Of a stretch of DNA of 64,000 nt, positions 46,806-55,796 are shown piece after piece. Each line of letters begins with the position of its first letter. Position 1 is the first letter of the stretch. The DNA is from Candidatus Mediterraneibacter guildfordensis (GTDB lineage: Bacteria > Bacillota > Clostridia > Lachnospirales > Lachnospiraceae), in NCBI GenBank assembly GCA_019112735.1, contig DXIS01000014.1, forward strand, positions 1-64,000. Reading direction: 5' to 3'. The position numbers and the translations under genes are program-made. Under the pieces are notes generated by a model that saw nothing but the letters and a program-made list of their open reading frames with translations, was not told the origin of the DNA and ran no database searches.

Positions 46806-47789
46806 TCATCCGAGGGCAAGCACCAGGCCGCACCTGAGCAGGATCCCCGCCGCCAGCATCAGCGCCGCCGTCACATACATGAGCCGTCCGGCTCTTCTGA
46901 TATCTTCCGGCTCAATGGGGCGGATCCCGTCCCCGATAGAATCTTTCTTATACAGCTTCCCGAAATAATATGCGTCTCCGGCCAGCTTCACCCGCAGGGC
47001 GCCCGCGCATGCCGCTTCCGTCTGCGCGGAATTGGGGCTGGCATGTTTCCGGCTGTCCCTGCGCCAGATCCGCCATGCGTTTTGGCCGTCCATTCCGCAT
47101 AATCCTGCCGCGGCAATCATAAAAAGCGCCGTCAGCCTGGACGGAATATAATTGAAAACATCATCCATTTTCGCCGGGATCCGCCCGAAATACAGGTATG
47201 CATCGTTCTTATATCCCAGCATGGAATCCATCGTATTGACTGCTTTATACAGAAAGCCAAGCGGCGCGCCGCCGATCAGCAGAAAGATCAGGGGCGCGGT
47301 CACCCCGTCCGAGGTATTCTCCGCCACCGTCTCCACGGCCGCTTTCGTCACGCCTTCTGCAGTCAGATTTTCCGTATCCCTGCCCACGATCATGGAAACG
47401 GCTTTCCTGGCGCCGGGCAGATCATTCTCCTTCAGACGGTCATACACTTTTCCGCTCTCCCTGCACAGGGAACGGGCCGCCAGGATCTGAAAGCACCAGA
47501 ACGCCTCCAACGCGAACCAGAGCGCCGGATGGACCCTGTATGCAAGAATCAGCGCCGCCAGCGGGACCAGGAATGAAAGGGCCGCGATACACACCCACAG
47601 GACACCGCCCGCTGCGATCAGCCTGCGTTTATCCTGTCCGCACCGTTTCCGGAGCAGGCGTTCCCCGAGCGCGATCCCGTTTCCGATGATCCGCACCGGA
47701 TGATAGAGCCGGACCGGATCCCCGAACAAAAAATCTAACAGGAAGCCTGCCAGGCAGGCTCCTGTTGCTGTTAATAAAATATCTGTCAC
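46806..47789 (-). CDS. cbiB: Adenosylcobinamide-phosphate synthase, membrane protein
   Basis: 327 residues with about five helices. LDFLFGDPVRLYHPVRIIGN, RDTENLTAEGVTKAAVETVA, NTSDGVTAPLIF and MLGYKNDAYLYFGRIPAKMD are family signatures. It joins adenosylcobyric acid to aminopropanol or its phosphate. The start codon is GTG with AAAGGA upstream. It lies 30 bp before cobD and 31 bp after the MBL-fold gene. Confidence 0.95.
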   Translation of the reverse strand: MTDILLTATGACLAGFLLDFLFGDPVRLYHPVRIIGNGIALGERLLRKRCGQDKRRLIAAGGVLWVCIAALSFLVPLAALILAYRVHPALWFALEAFWCFQILAARSLCRESGKVYDRLKENDLPGARKAVSMIVGRDTENLTAEGVTKAAVETVAENTSDGVTAPLIFLLIGGAPLGFLYKAVNTMDSMLGYKNDAYLYFGRIPAKMDDVFNYIPSRLTALFMIAAAGLCGMDGQNAWRIWRRDSRKHASPNSAQTEAACAGALRVKLAGDAYYFGKLYKKDSIGDGIRPIEPEDIRRAGRLMYVTAALMLAAGILLRCGLVLALG

Positions 47790-47820
47790 TTCTTCTCTCG
47801 TCCTTTATCCTGATTGATCA

Positions 47821-48636
47821 CTAAAATTCCATCTCAAGGCCGACATGAAGCTGATGCGCCATGCCGCCCAGTTCTTCCCGGAGCACCCGGTATCCGTTCT
47901 CGCCGGTACAGTGCCCGGTGTAGATCTCCTCCACGCCGGTCTCCCGCATGCGGTGCGCCAGCGCACGGATATATTCATCGGTTTTATTGTGCAGGTGGAA
48001 GCCGCCTACCATGGTCCGGATCCGTCTCCCCGGGTACACTGCCGCCGCTTCCCGGATAATATTGTCCGCACCTCCGTGGGAGCAGCTGTTGAATATAACG
48101 ATGCCGTCCTCCAATTCGAATACCAGGCTCTGCTCATGGGCAAAACAGTCGGTCACCCAGTTCTCCCCGTCTTTCAGGAACATCTTCTCCCGTTTTCCCG
48201 CTTTTTTAAGCCCCGGCGTGTGATGTCCGATCAGCCGGACGCCGGGCAGGAGCTCCATATCTCCCTGTACCCGGCACAGCCGGTCCCGGTACGCTTCCAG
48301 CATCCCGGTCCGGATGCCGATGTATTTCATATGGTCTTCTTTGACCCGCCAGCAGTTCTCGCCGCAGGAAGCCTGCAAAAACAGTTTTGCCGTCCGGTTT
48401 TCTTCAAAAAACGCCGTCATTCCGTCCGCATGGTCATAATGGGCGTGAGACAGCACCGCACAGTCCACATCCGCAAGACTTAAGCCCAGCTTCCGGGCGT
48501 TTTCCGCAAAAAGGCAGGATTCGCCGCCCGCGTCCAGCAGGATCTTCTTTCCCGCATACTCAATATAGAAACTAAGCCCCCAGTCACCAGTAAGCACCTC
48601 CGTCCCGATATTGTCAAGCAGCACCGTCGCTTTCAT
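47821..48636 (-). CDS. MBL-fold metallohydrolase, dihydropterin synthase-like
   Basis: 271 residues. The metal-binding motif is SHAHYDHADG (HxHxDH), with NSCSHGGADNI and MVGGFHLH providing further ligands. The DNIGTE ... GWGLSFYIEY-like start and GHHTPGLKK place it near the group that includes 7,8-dihydropterin-6-methyl-4-(ribofuranosyl)aminobenzene 5'-phosphate synthase, whose members act on varied substrates. I start at the ATG at 48636 (AAAGGA 8 nt upstream); the longer frame overlaps the OLD gene. It lies between the OLD nuclease and cbiB. Confidence 0.85.
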   Translation of the reverse strand: MKATVLLDNIGTEVLTGDWGLSFYIEYAGKKILLDAGGESCLFAENARKLGLSLADVDCAVLSHAHYDHADGMTAFFEENRTAKLFLQASCGENCWRVKEDHMKYIGIRTGMLEAYRDRLCRVQGDMELLPGVRLIGHHTPGLKKAGKREKMFLKDGENWVTDCFAHEQSLVFELEDGIVIFNSCSHGGADNIIREAAAVYPGRRIRTMVGGFHLHNKTDEYIRALAHRMRETGVEEIYTGHCTGENGYRVLREELGGMAHQLHVGLEMEF

Positions 48637-48677
48637 AGCATGCGTCCTTTCTTTTCCGGAATTACCAATGTCTCCAC

Positions 48678-50546
48678 TCATTTCTTTCTGCTCTCAAAAT
48701 AGATAAAACGGTCAATAGAATCCAGGATATCCGCGAAATCTTCCCGCGGCGCTTCATCGATATAGCGCCCCAGGATCTCCCGTTCCCGGTCTTTATAACG
48801 GCCGTAATAAATATCATACAGGTTGTGTCCGCGCAGATGGATGCGGATCTCCTCCATGTGCCCCTTCACATCATCCGGCGTTTCGAAATCATGTCCGACA
48901 ACCGTCCGCAGCTTCTCGCCGCTTCGCAGACGGTAGAGGTATTCGTGCCATTTTTCAAGAAAGATCTCATAAAACTGATCTTCGCTGTCCAACACGCCGA
49001 TCCTGGCCATTACCTTAGGGTCAAGGAAATAATTTTCAAACGAATAGTACTTCAGGATCAGTACATTTTTCTCCGTCACCCGAGGCAGCCGGTCAATGTC
49101 TTCTGCATTGCGCTCTTCATAATAACGGCAGAGCTGACGCTTCAGCTCCCCGCTATCCTTCCCGTCGCCGTCCCGGATCATCAGGAAATTATCCCGGATA
49201 TAGATCTGGTTCATGTACTTCAGGTTCGCGTAAGTCTTGATATTCGTGCAGCTATTGGTCGTGATAATGGCGATCCGTGAAAGATTTCCATCCTCGTCAT
49301 ACGTCTCGCCATAGTACTTCCGGATCAGAAGGGGCAGCCGGCTCTTGTCCTGTTTGCCCTCCACAATAAACACAAAATTTACATTCATCAGGTCATTGGC
49401 GGAATAGCCCAGATCATCCAGCACCGCGCTGATATCCGTCCGCTCCTTCACGTCGGACATTCCCTCGTCATCCAGATAGACCTGCCGGATCTGCCGGCTG
49501 TTAAAATTGGACAGCAGGTTCGGGGAATGGGTGGAAAAAAGCACCTGGTTCTTCCGCGACAGCCTGTACAGGATATCCCCGGACACTTTCTGGAGTTTCG
49601 GATGAAGGAAGATCTCCGGATCTTCCACCATAATGATATCCGCGTTCTTCATGCCGTCCTCTTCGTACGCTTCCAGCAGGGAAAGCATGTAGATACTACG
49701 CATGCCCTTTCCCATGCTCTTTGCCGGCCGGATCTCCTGGTATCCGGCCTGACGGACGCCCGCCGTCACAGACAGCGTCTGCTCGATATCCAGATCCATT
49801 GCGTACACGATCTCATCGCGCCCGCCGTTTCTCCGGAAAATATCATTCACTTTCCTCGAAAACGCATCCAGGTTCAGGTTGTAAAGTTTATATTCCAGAA
49901 GCTTCGCCGCTTCAAACGCATTCAGCTCTTCCGTCGGTTTCTTGTGGATCAGGCCGATGCAGGAAAAGCAGCGGTTGCATTCCTTTGCCACATCAAACAT
50001 ACAGCAGCCGGACCGCATCTGCTTCAGCAGATCGTCCTCCTGCATCAGAAGGAGCGCATCCTGGAATCGCTTCAGATTCCGCTGCGTATCCATAAAATAA
50101 ATATGCGGGAAGATCTGAGGGATATAGGCATTATTCTTCTGATGCCCGTCACTGTACCGGACACGCCCTTCCCGGTTGGCCGAAAAATCGAAAACCAGCA
50201 CCCCGCCGGACGCTTCCCCGTCCGGCTCATATGAGGGCAGCTTTCTGCAGAAATCCCGGTACCAGGAATCATATCTCCGGTACGCGCTCACCATGCCGAA
50301 CCGATGGAACCGCTTCAGGTCATCTTCCTCGATCCGCAGCCTTACAGAAACTTCCACATTCGGGAAATCCTCACGGAAATCTTCCGCCCTGACCGTATAA
50401 TCGCCGCCCGCAGCGCGCACGGCATCCAGGACGGCCGTCTTGCCCGTGTCGTTCTTACCGACCAGGATCAGGGCATTTTCAATATCACTGATCTGCATGT
50501 CCCTGATCGATCTGAAATTCCGTATCCGTAAATCCGTAATCTGCAT
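48678..50546 (-). CDS. OLD-family ATP-dependent endonuclease (ABC-type ATPase plus TOPRIM)
   Basis: 622 residues. The SMC/RecF-like ATPase domain has Walker A VGKNDTGKT (residues 29-37), a signature-like KSMGKGMRS (276-284), Walker B IIMVEDPE (304-311) and H340 in STHSP. The C-terminal TOPRIM domain has E396 in FIVEGKQDKS and DGDGKD (459-464). A cluster C181, C182, C190, C193, C196 lies inside the ATPase domain and could bind zinc. OLD proteins include phage P2 Old and the GajA half of Gabija. No UvrD-like GajB helicase or reverse transcriptase adjoins, so this is a stand-alone (class 1) OLD. A role in DNA repair or phage defence is possible. Confidence 0.88.
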   Translation of the reverse strand: MQITDLRIRNFRSIRDMQISDIENALILVGKNDTGKTAVLDAVRAAGGDYTVRAEDFREDFPNVEVSVRLRIEEDDLKRFHRFGMVSAYRRYDSWYRDFCRKLPSYEPDGEASGGVLVFDFSANREGRVRYSDGHQKNNAYIPQIFPHIYFMDTQRNLKRFQDALLLMQEDDLLKQMRSGCCMFDVAKECNRCFSCIGLIHKKPTEELNAFEAAKLLEYKLYNLNLDAFSRKVNDIFRRNGGRDEIVYAMDLDIEQTLSVTAGVRQAGYQEIRPAKSMGKGMRSIYMLSLLEAYEEDGMKNADIIMVEDPEIFLHPKLQKVSGDILYRLSRKNQVLFSTHSPNLLSNFNSRQIRQVYLDDEGMSDVKERTDISAVLDDLGYSANDLMNVNFVFIVEGKQDKSRLPLLIRKYYGETYDEDGNLSRIAIITTNSCTNIKTYANLKYMNQIYIRDNFLMIRDGDGKDSGELKRQLCRYYEERNAEDIDRLPRVTEKNVLILKYYSFENYFLDPKVMARIGVLDSEDQFYEIFLEKWHEYLYRLRSGEKLRTVVGHDFETPDDVKGHMEEIRIHLRGHNLYDIYYGRYKDREREILGRYIDEAPREDFADILDSIDRFIYFESRKK

Positions 50547-50623
50547 CCCGCCGCCTCCCGTCAGGAATCCCCGGTTTCATAACAGAAATATTGTATCATT
50601 TTTCACAAAGCGATGTCTATATT

Positions 50624-51091
50624 TTATTTTCGCGCCATGATAATCCTCACCAGCCAGAAAACCGCATTCCCGATCAGAAGTATAAAGTACACTGCCGTCC
50701 ACCACGCCGGCAATGGACTTGCCAGCGCAGAAAAAACTGCCAGCGAACAAAATACAGCCACCATGATCAGTTTCGATGTACGGATCAGATATTTCAGCAG
50801 TCGATATACTTTTTCTGCATTTTTCTTCGTAATCTTCACACCGGTATTCCATATCTCAGGATACTTTTCTACAAAAGTGATCCCCAGATACATCACCCAT
50901 GACATAATCACTATAAACCAGATCATCCCTTTGCCGCCCCAGTTGTCAAACTCACCGGCCGCATTATAATGTGTCGGGATCTGATCCGGGATCCGGGACC
51001 AGTAGGCAATAAGGAACACCAGCGTTCCTGCAAGTATGATCCTGCACAAATATTCCAGAATTTTATCCGTCCTCGTTTCTCTAAAATCCAT
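50624..51091 (-). CDS. DUF1648 membrane protein (SdpI-related)
   Basis: 155 residues with four helices. WSRIPDQIPTHYNAAGEFDN is the DUF1648 hallmark, followed by GGKGMIWFIVIMSWVMY. The family includes the N-terminal part of SdpI-type immunity proteins; function here is unknown. The ATG at 51091 overlaps the end of the upstream gene by 11 nt, so the two are made together. Confidence 0.85.
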   Translation of the reverse strand: MDFRETRTDKILEYLCRIILAGTLVFLIAYWSRIPDQIPTHYNAAGEFDNWGGKGMIWFIVIMSWVMYLGITFVEKYPEIWNTGVKITKKNAEKVYRLLKYLIRTSKLIMVAVFCSLAVFSALASPLPAWWTAVYFILLIGNAVFWLVRIIMARK

Positions 51092-51611
51092 ACCTTTCTT
51101 TGAACTCCTCATACCGCTGTTCTTTCAGTTCTTCAACATGCTGCTCCCTGGCCTGATTTATAAAGTGCATGGGGATTGCCGCCACTGCCAGTATGATCAT
51201 GCCGCCGATGCACATATAGACAAGCCATCGCATTCCCGCCCGGAGCATAGGTTTTTCCATCATGCCGTTAAGCTCATTTACATTGAGTATCTGTGCATAT
51301 CTTCTTTTCCCGCACTTCGGGCAATAAAATTTCTTTGCATAAAAACTGTAACGGGGGCGGTTTACAAATGCCCCTCCCTCTATCCTCGTCCGGGTCACTC
51401 TTTTATATTTTGAAACAAAACTCTTCGAGAATTCCGCCGCGCTGACGTCATATTTCGTACCGCACTTTTCACATTGTACATGCGCTGTAAAATCTCCGGA
51501 AGCCACCATATTTCTGCTGAAGCGGAAAAACTGTATTGCACAGAAGATCACCCAGCCCGACAATAAAAGCGCCATCACAGCCAGAACAACACTGTTTAAA
51601 ACTGAGATCAT
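51081..51611 (-). CDS. Membrane protein with zinc-ribbon-like cysteines
   Basis: 176 residues, not recognised. One helix at each end (about 8-28 and 130-150) brackets a soluble part with CEKCG (about 47-51) and CPKCGKRR (about 97-104), probably one zinc ribbon. The C-terminus is a charged helix. It is translationally coupled to the DUF1648 gene. Confidence 0.75.
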   Translation of the reverse strand: MISVLNSVVLAVMALLLSGWVIFCAIQFFRFSRNMVASGDFTAHVQCEKCGTKYDVSAAEFSKSFVSKYKRVTRTRIEGGAFVNRPRYSFYAKKFYCPKCGKRRYAQILNVNELNGMMEKPMLRAGMRWLVYMCIGGMIILAVAAIPMHFINQAREQHVEELKEQRYEEFKERYGF

Positions 51612-51691
51612 ATTATGCTTTCCTCTCCTTTCTCACTAATGATGATCCGCACCATACAGATCATCCAACTGTCTTGTATTTCTCCGTTCGA

Positions 51692-52294
51692 CTACTGCTC
51701 TTTATCTCTTCTTTTGCGGACAGCATCCGTCATATCCAGGAGTTCCTGATACCGGAAACATGTTTCCAGATGATCGTTGATGATCCCACATGCCTGCAGA
51801 TGGGAATAGACAGTGATCGATCCCATATACTTCAGCCCCCGCTTTTTAAGATCGGCGCTGATCCGGTCAGACAGACCGTTCCTTGCGGGCATCTCCCCGC
51901 GCTCATGTCCGGTATAGAGATACGTTTTTCCTTTTGTAAATCCCCAGATATAATCGCTGAATGAGCCGAACTCATCCCGTATCTTCTGAAAGCAGCGGGC
52001 ATTGTGGATCACGGCCTCCGCCTTTCTCCTGGAACGGATCATCCCTTCTGTATCGAAGATACGTTCAATATCCTCTTCCCCATACGCCGCCACTTTGTCG
52101 AAATCAAAATTGTCAAAGCACTGCCGGAAGATCTCCCGCTTCTGGATCATCATGTTCCAGTTCAGTCCGCACTGCATCACTTCCATCATCAGAAACTCAA
52201 ACTGCTTCCGGTCGTCATGCACCGGTACGCCCCACTCCTCATCGTGATAGCGGATCATCTTCTCATTGCACATACACCACGGGCATCTCTCCAT
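51692..52294 (-). CDS. tag: DNA-3-methyladenine glycosylase I
   Basis: 200 residues. It removes 3-methyladenine from alkylated DNA. RCPWCMCNEKMIRYHDEEWG carries the N-terminal zinc cysteine and histidine; FEFLMMEVMQCGLNWNMMIQ is the HhH-like core and the C-terminal H in CGIINDHLETCF supplies the remaining ligands. The ATG at 52294 (GGGAGAGAAG before it) is preferred over 52318. Confidence 0.94.
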   Translation of the reverse strand: MERCPWCMCNEKMIRYHDEEWGVPVHDDRKQFEFLMMEVMQCGLNWNMMIQKREIFRQCFDNFDFDKVAAYGEEDIERIFDTEGMIRSRRKAEAVIHNARCFQKIRDEFGSFSDYIWGFTKGKTYLYTGHERGEMPARNGLSDRISADLKKRGLKYMGSITVYSHLQACGIINDHLETCFRYQELLDMTDAVRKRRDKEQ

Positions 52295-52359
52295 CTTCTC
52301 TCCCTCACTTCCATTCATTCTTTTTCGCGGATACGGATCCTCATATCAGATCGAAGAAC

Positions 52360-52722
52360 TCACATTGGCGTCCCGACTTCGATCAGATTTCCGTCTGGAT
52401 CATAAAACCGGACCACTTTCTGTCCCCATTCATGGGTCATCAGTCGGTTTACATACTGTACATCCGGATAAATCTGCTCCAGCCTGCTCACAAACCCTTC
52501 GATATCTTTCTCCTCAAAGTACAGTTCTGCGGAATTACTTTCCGGAATGATATCCTTTTTGAGAAAACCTTTCCAGATATTTTTGTCCTGCAGGACAAGC
52601 CCTTCTGTCAGGATCACATTGCCGTCATTATCCAGTACTGTCTCCAGGCCGAACAGGTCCCGGTAAAATTTCTTCGATCTTTCAATATCATCAACAACGA
52701 TCAGTATATTTTTTAACTTCAT
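52360..52722 (-). CDS. Glyoxalase/VOC-fold protein
   Basis: 120 residues, one vicinal-oxygen-chelate domain. NILIVVDDIERSKKFYRDLF and VVRFYDPDGNLIEVG are standard VOC ends. It may bind a small molecule or metal; no specific reaction can be assigned. It stands alone between tag and a GNAT gene on the minus strand. Confidence 0.88.
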   Translation of the reverse strand: MKLKNILIVVDDIERSKKFYRDLFGLETVLDNDGNVILTEGLVLQDKNIWKGFLKKDIIPESNSAELYFEEKDIEGFVSRLEQIYPDVQYVNRLMTHEWGQKVVRFYDPDGNLIEVGTPM

Positions 52723-52753
52723 ATAAGCTTATTTCCTTTCCCAGATCCATATC

Positions 52754-53197
52754 TTAGACAGCAGAGCCTGCAGGCCCGTATATCATAATATATTCTTCCT
52801 CACCGGTACCCTCGTCGATCAATGTCCTGATGATCCGGAAGCCTTCCCGCTTGTAAAACCGGACCGCTCGCTCATTTTTCACATATACATGAAGCTTCAG
52901 CCTGTCTTTTTTCACTTTCACAAACTCCAGAAGCTCCCGTCCGATCCCAAGGGACCGCGCCCTGCCGTCTACAAAGATTCCCTCTATGTATTCTCCGTTC
53001 ATGCCGATAAAGCCAAGGATTTCATCCCGGCGTTCATTAACATATACATAAACTTCCGCCTGCAGAAGGGCGGTTTTTACAGACTGTAAATGAGATTCCC
53101 AGTATTCCGCCGGAATAAACCCGTGCGCCTCTTTATTGGATTCCAGCCAGATCTGTGATACTTTATCCAGATCTGTAAACTGCATTCTTCTGATCAT
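52754..53197 (-). CDS. GNAT acetyltransferase
   Basis: 147 residues. Motif A is IFVDGRARSLGIGRELLEFV and VYVKNERAVRFYKREGFRII is motif B, as in the YjaB/RimI-like group. The substrate is unknown. GAGGG lies 8 nt before the ATG at 53197; an ATG at 53212 overlaps the upstream stop (ATGA) and is possible. Confidence 0.9.
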   Translation of the reverse strand: MIRRMQFTDLDKVSQIWLESNKEAHGFIPAEYWESHLQSVKTALLQAEVYVYVNERRDEILGFIGMNGEYIEGIFVDGRARSLGIGRELLEFVKVKKDRLKLHVYVKNERAVRFYKREGFRIIRTLIDEGTGEEEYIMIYGPAGSAV

Positions 53198-53208
53198 TGC
53201 ATTAACCC

Positions 53209-53856
53209 TCATGCCTTTTTTAAAACGTTTGCCATTTTATAAATATACACAACCTTCAAAATACTCACGATTAACGTACCGATCGTACACACAAGCATGA
53301 CCAGCATACCAAGAAGCGCGATCAGGACGGTCAGGATCGTGCCCGCAAAGATCCCAAGGAATGTGATCAGATACCACTTCCACAATTTGAACCATTTTCC
53401 GGAAAGTTCCCGGTCCACATCAACAAGTACATCGGTATGGCCCATATATTCGTAATACTCACCGATTATGTCGATCACGACAGCGAGCAGAGCTGCGATG
53501 ACAACCAGCGGATTTTCCACATCCGCAGATATCGGGAACAGCGCGAGGCTGAAAGCCGCTGAAATAAAATGACAGATTGCCGCACCGCGGTACCGGATCG
53601 CTTCAGCAGACATTTTAAGCAGTACGAATCCGTAAAATGCTACGACAAGAATATTGGCGATCTGCGCTGCTGCTGCCACAACCGGCATTGTCTCGGATAT
53701 TGTCTCTCCTGTCAGAAAAGAGATCAGCAGCGATGCGATAATGAGCCAGAAAAGGACACGGACCCACCGGGCCAGCAGCGCGATATCAACCGAAGGCGTC
53801 ACCGGCTTTTCTTCTGGTATAATATTCTGTTCTTCTACGATATTTTTTTCATCCAT
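53209..53856 (-). CDS. Uncharacterised five- or six-helix membrane protein
   Basis: 215 residues, not recognised. After a charged N-terminus (1-25) come helices near 32-48, 57-80, 88-105, 113-128, 155-180 and 180-200. The loop between them reads EYYEYMGHTDVLVDVDRELS. It directly precedes a GNAT gene, which may be co-transcribed. Confidence 0.7.
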   Translation of the reverse strand: MDEKNIVEEQNIIPEEKPVTPSVDIALLARWVRVLFWLIIASLLISFLTGETISETMPVVAAAAQIANILVVAFYGFVLLKMSAEAIRYRGAAICHFISAAFSLALFPISADVENPLVVIAALLAVVIDIIGEYYEYMGHTDVLVDVDRELSGKWFKLWKWYLITFLGIFAGTILTVLIALLGMLVMLVCTIGTLIVSILKVVYIYKMANVLKKA

Positions 53857-53887
53857 TACACTTTTCTCCTGTCTTAATAATTTCCAT

Positions 53888-54346
53888 TCACAGTTTTTTC
53901 TGTAAATAAATCATGTCCACCAGCTGTTTCCCGCCTTCATAGACCGGATGGTCATAATGCTCCGTAAAGAACCCAGGAACCACATATGACTTCACAAAAC
54001 CGCACGCTTCATAGAACGGAACAGTAAGCGGACTGTCTCCTGTACCGACCTTCAGGATCCCGCATCTGCTCCTGTATGTCTCTTCCAGAAAACGGATCAT
54101 GTGACGCCCATACCCCTGCCGATGACAGTCCGGGACTACGGCGAGATTCTTGATCTCCAGGATCCCATTTCCTTCGTCTGTGACCACACACTCCGCCTTC
54201 ACGCCATCATCTTCCAGAACATACATCGTTCCTCTGTCCAGATACCGGTCGATCATGCTCTCCTGCTCATCCGCGAGAAGGAGCAGCTCCAGATACGCCT
54301 TTTTATTTTCCGTTACCTGACGGATCTCAATCGTTTCTTTCTCCAT
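53888..54346 (-). CDS. GNAT acetyltransferase
   Basis: 152 residues. KNLAVVPDCHRQGYGRHMIR is motif A (acetyl-CoA pyrophosphate loop) and FYEACGFVKSYVVPGFFTEH is motif B, typical of the YvbK-like group in Firmicutes. The substrate is unknown. The start region overlaps the end of a short unassigned frame (54327-54503). The ribosome site is weak. Confidence 0.9.
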   Translation of the reverse strand: MEKETIEIRQVTENKKAYLELLLLADEQESMIDRYLDRGTMYVLEDDGVKAECVVTDEGNGILEIKNLAVVPDCHRQGYGRHMIRFLEETYRSRCGILKVGTGDSPLTVPFYEACGFVKSYVVPGFFTEHYDHPVYEGGKQLVDMIYLQKKL

Positions 54347-54503
54347 AAAATGCAGTCCATTTCCCCTGATAAGTGATACACGGCATTTCCGGATGGGGCG
54401 TTCCCGGAAGTTTTCCGTTCCTCATAGCGATGGCGTCCTCCTGATTGCGGCTGATATATTCCGGCCCGACCCTGTGATCAGGAACTGACGGACCATCCCG
54501 TTG
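54327..54503 (-). other. Short coding-looking frame without a clear start
   Basis: The frame reads PDHRVGPEYISRNQEDAIAM and continues GKLPGTPHPEMP, CITYQGKWTAFYGE to a TGA at 54327. The composition is protein-like, but there is no good start codon or ribosome site; a separate frame starting at the ATG at 54526 (MDNFYIFDNGMVRQFL) may be its displaced beginning. It is either a frameshifted small gene or a remnant. I do not recognise the family. Confidence 0.35.
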
Positions 54504-54552
54504 TCAAAAATATAGAAATTGTCCATGAATTTTATTGTATGTATCAAAGCTT

Positions 54553-55152
54553 CTATTCCTTTCCACCCTCCGGCATATACCAGTATGAATGAAACTTGTA
54601 CAGATATGTCCTGGCCCCGCGCGGCATCTGTGTAACTGCATTGAAAACATTATAGTAGTCTCCGGCTCCTGCTCCGATCCCGAGGATGCCAACCATCAAA
54701 AGCATCTTCAGATCCGGAAAGATCATTCCTGCCAGATATGGGATCAGACCAAACACAAGATTCGGAAGCAGAGACATAAAGATAAATCTGCTTTTGCTCA
54801 TCGTCTCCGGTCCGACAACAAACAACATTCCCTGCATCAGATTTGTATACAGATAGACGTCCCGTCTGAAACAGACCGCATGGAGCAGTTCGTGCGGGAA
54901 AAGTGTGATCAGAAAAACCAGACATGCCTCCGATATCTTCCGCCAGTCACTCTTAAAACTGAAATCAAACCGCCCACATATCAATGCGAGGGCCACAAGT
55001 ATGACCATGATCACAATACACAGCACATTGGCCAGCACTCCAAGTTCCCCTGAACTCCCTGCCTCTTTAAACTGTACGGCTCCGGGCATATGATCCCCGT
55101 GCGGCAGGGAATCCGGATCAAGGTTGTATTTCCCCATATAGTGAAGTTTCAT
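54553..55152 (-). CDS. DUF3267 putative membrane zinc metallopeptidase
   Basis: 199 residues with about four helices. FPHELLHAVCFRRDVYLYT contains an HExxH-like HELLH zinc site within a membrane region, as in DUF3267 proteins. The distal ligand may be the D or N in GAGDYYNVF. The ATG at 55152 follows AAAGGGGGC; the longer frame to 55185 overlaps the ydcF-like gene. Substrate unknown. Confidence 0.85.
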   Translation of the reverse strand: MKLHYMGKYNLDPDSLPHGDHMPGAVQFKEAGSSGELGVLANVLCIVIMVILVALALICGRFDFSFKSDWRKISEACLVFLITLFPHELLHAVCFRRDVYLYTNLMQGMLFVVGPETMSKSRFIFMSLLPNLVFGLIPYLAGMIFPDLKMLLMVGILGIGAGAGDYYNVFNAVTQMPRGARTYLYKFHSYWYMPEGGKE

Positions 55153-55163
55153 AAATGCCCCCT

Positions 55164-55778
55164 TTAAACGAACAGCCGGTACCACTGATATCCGATATAA
55201 TAAAATGTCTCTCTCGCCAGAAACGGGATCTTCGTCCTCATACTGATATACCGCGTGGTAGGCGTCGGTGAACTGTACGCCGTGATCCCCGCATCCTCTG
55301 CCAGCAGCATCGCGCGTTTCATATGCAGCGGGTCGCTGACGATCACCGCCGTCTCCAAATGGTTCCCGTCCATGATCACTTTGGCATTTTCCAGATTTTC
55401 CTGCGTGATCGAAGACTGATCTTCCGTCAGAATGTCTTCAGCCGGGATTCCCTGTGACACCAGATATTCTTTTGCGACTGCCGCCTCTGTCTTCTCCGAG
55501 TCGTCAGGCGATCCTCCGGTGACGATCAGCTGATCCACATATCCCTCCCGATACAGCGTCACCCCGTGATTGATCCGCTCCCTGTATACGGGCGACGGCT
55601 CATCCCCGTACACCGCAGCCCCGAGGATGATCGCGGTATCCGCCCGGCACGCTTCGTCAACCGTACTGAACGCACAGATGTCATATACATTCTTCCCTAT
55701 GTAGACCGCTGCCAGGATCACCAGGGCCAGCAGGATTTTCAGAATGATATGTCTGCTCTTTTTATCACTTTTCTTCAC
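55164..55778 (-). CDS. YdcF/SanA-like DUF218 protein
   Basis: 204 residues with one N-terminal anchor helix (about 10-28). ADTAIILGAAVYGDEPSPVY, YREGYVDQLIVTGG, SSITQENLENAK and VSDPLHMKRAM are DUF218 signatures. The family is linked to cell-envelope functions such as vancomycin sensitivity (SanA), but the reaction is unknown. The start codon is GTG with GGAGAG 6 nt upstream. Confidence 0.9.
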   Translation of the reverse strand: MKKSDKKSRHIILKILLALVILAAVYIGKNVYDICAFSTVDEACRADTAIILGAAVYGDEPSPVYRERINHGVTLYREGYVDQLIVTGGSPDDSEKTEAAVAKEYLVSQGIPAEDILTEDQSSITQENLENAKVIMDGNHLETAVIVSDPLHMKRAMLLAEDAGITAYSSPTPTTRYISMRTKIPFLARETFYYIGYQWYRLFV

Positions 55779-55796
55779 TTTTTGCTCTCCGATCCG

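Noticed and set aside
41667-47820. Cobalamin riboswitch near the cobalamin genes
   Set aside because: The genes are nearly contiguous, and I found no space or recognisable B12-box sequence in this cluster or upstream of the 15-24 kb run.
49527-50234. 235-codon plus-strand frame opposite the OLD gene
   Set aside because: Shadow frame; the OLD protein on the minus strand has intact ATPase and TOPRIM motifs over the same bases.
48678-50546. Gabija system (GajA plus GajB)
   Set aside because: Only the OLD/GajA-like protein is present; neighbours are a MBL hydrolase and a DUF1648 protein, with no UvrD-like helicase.
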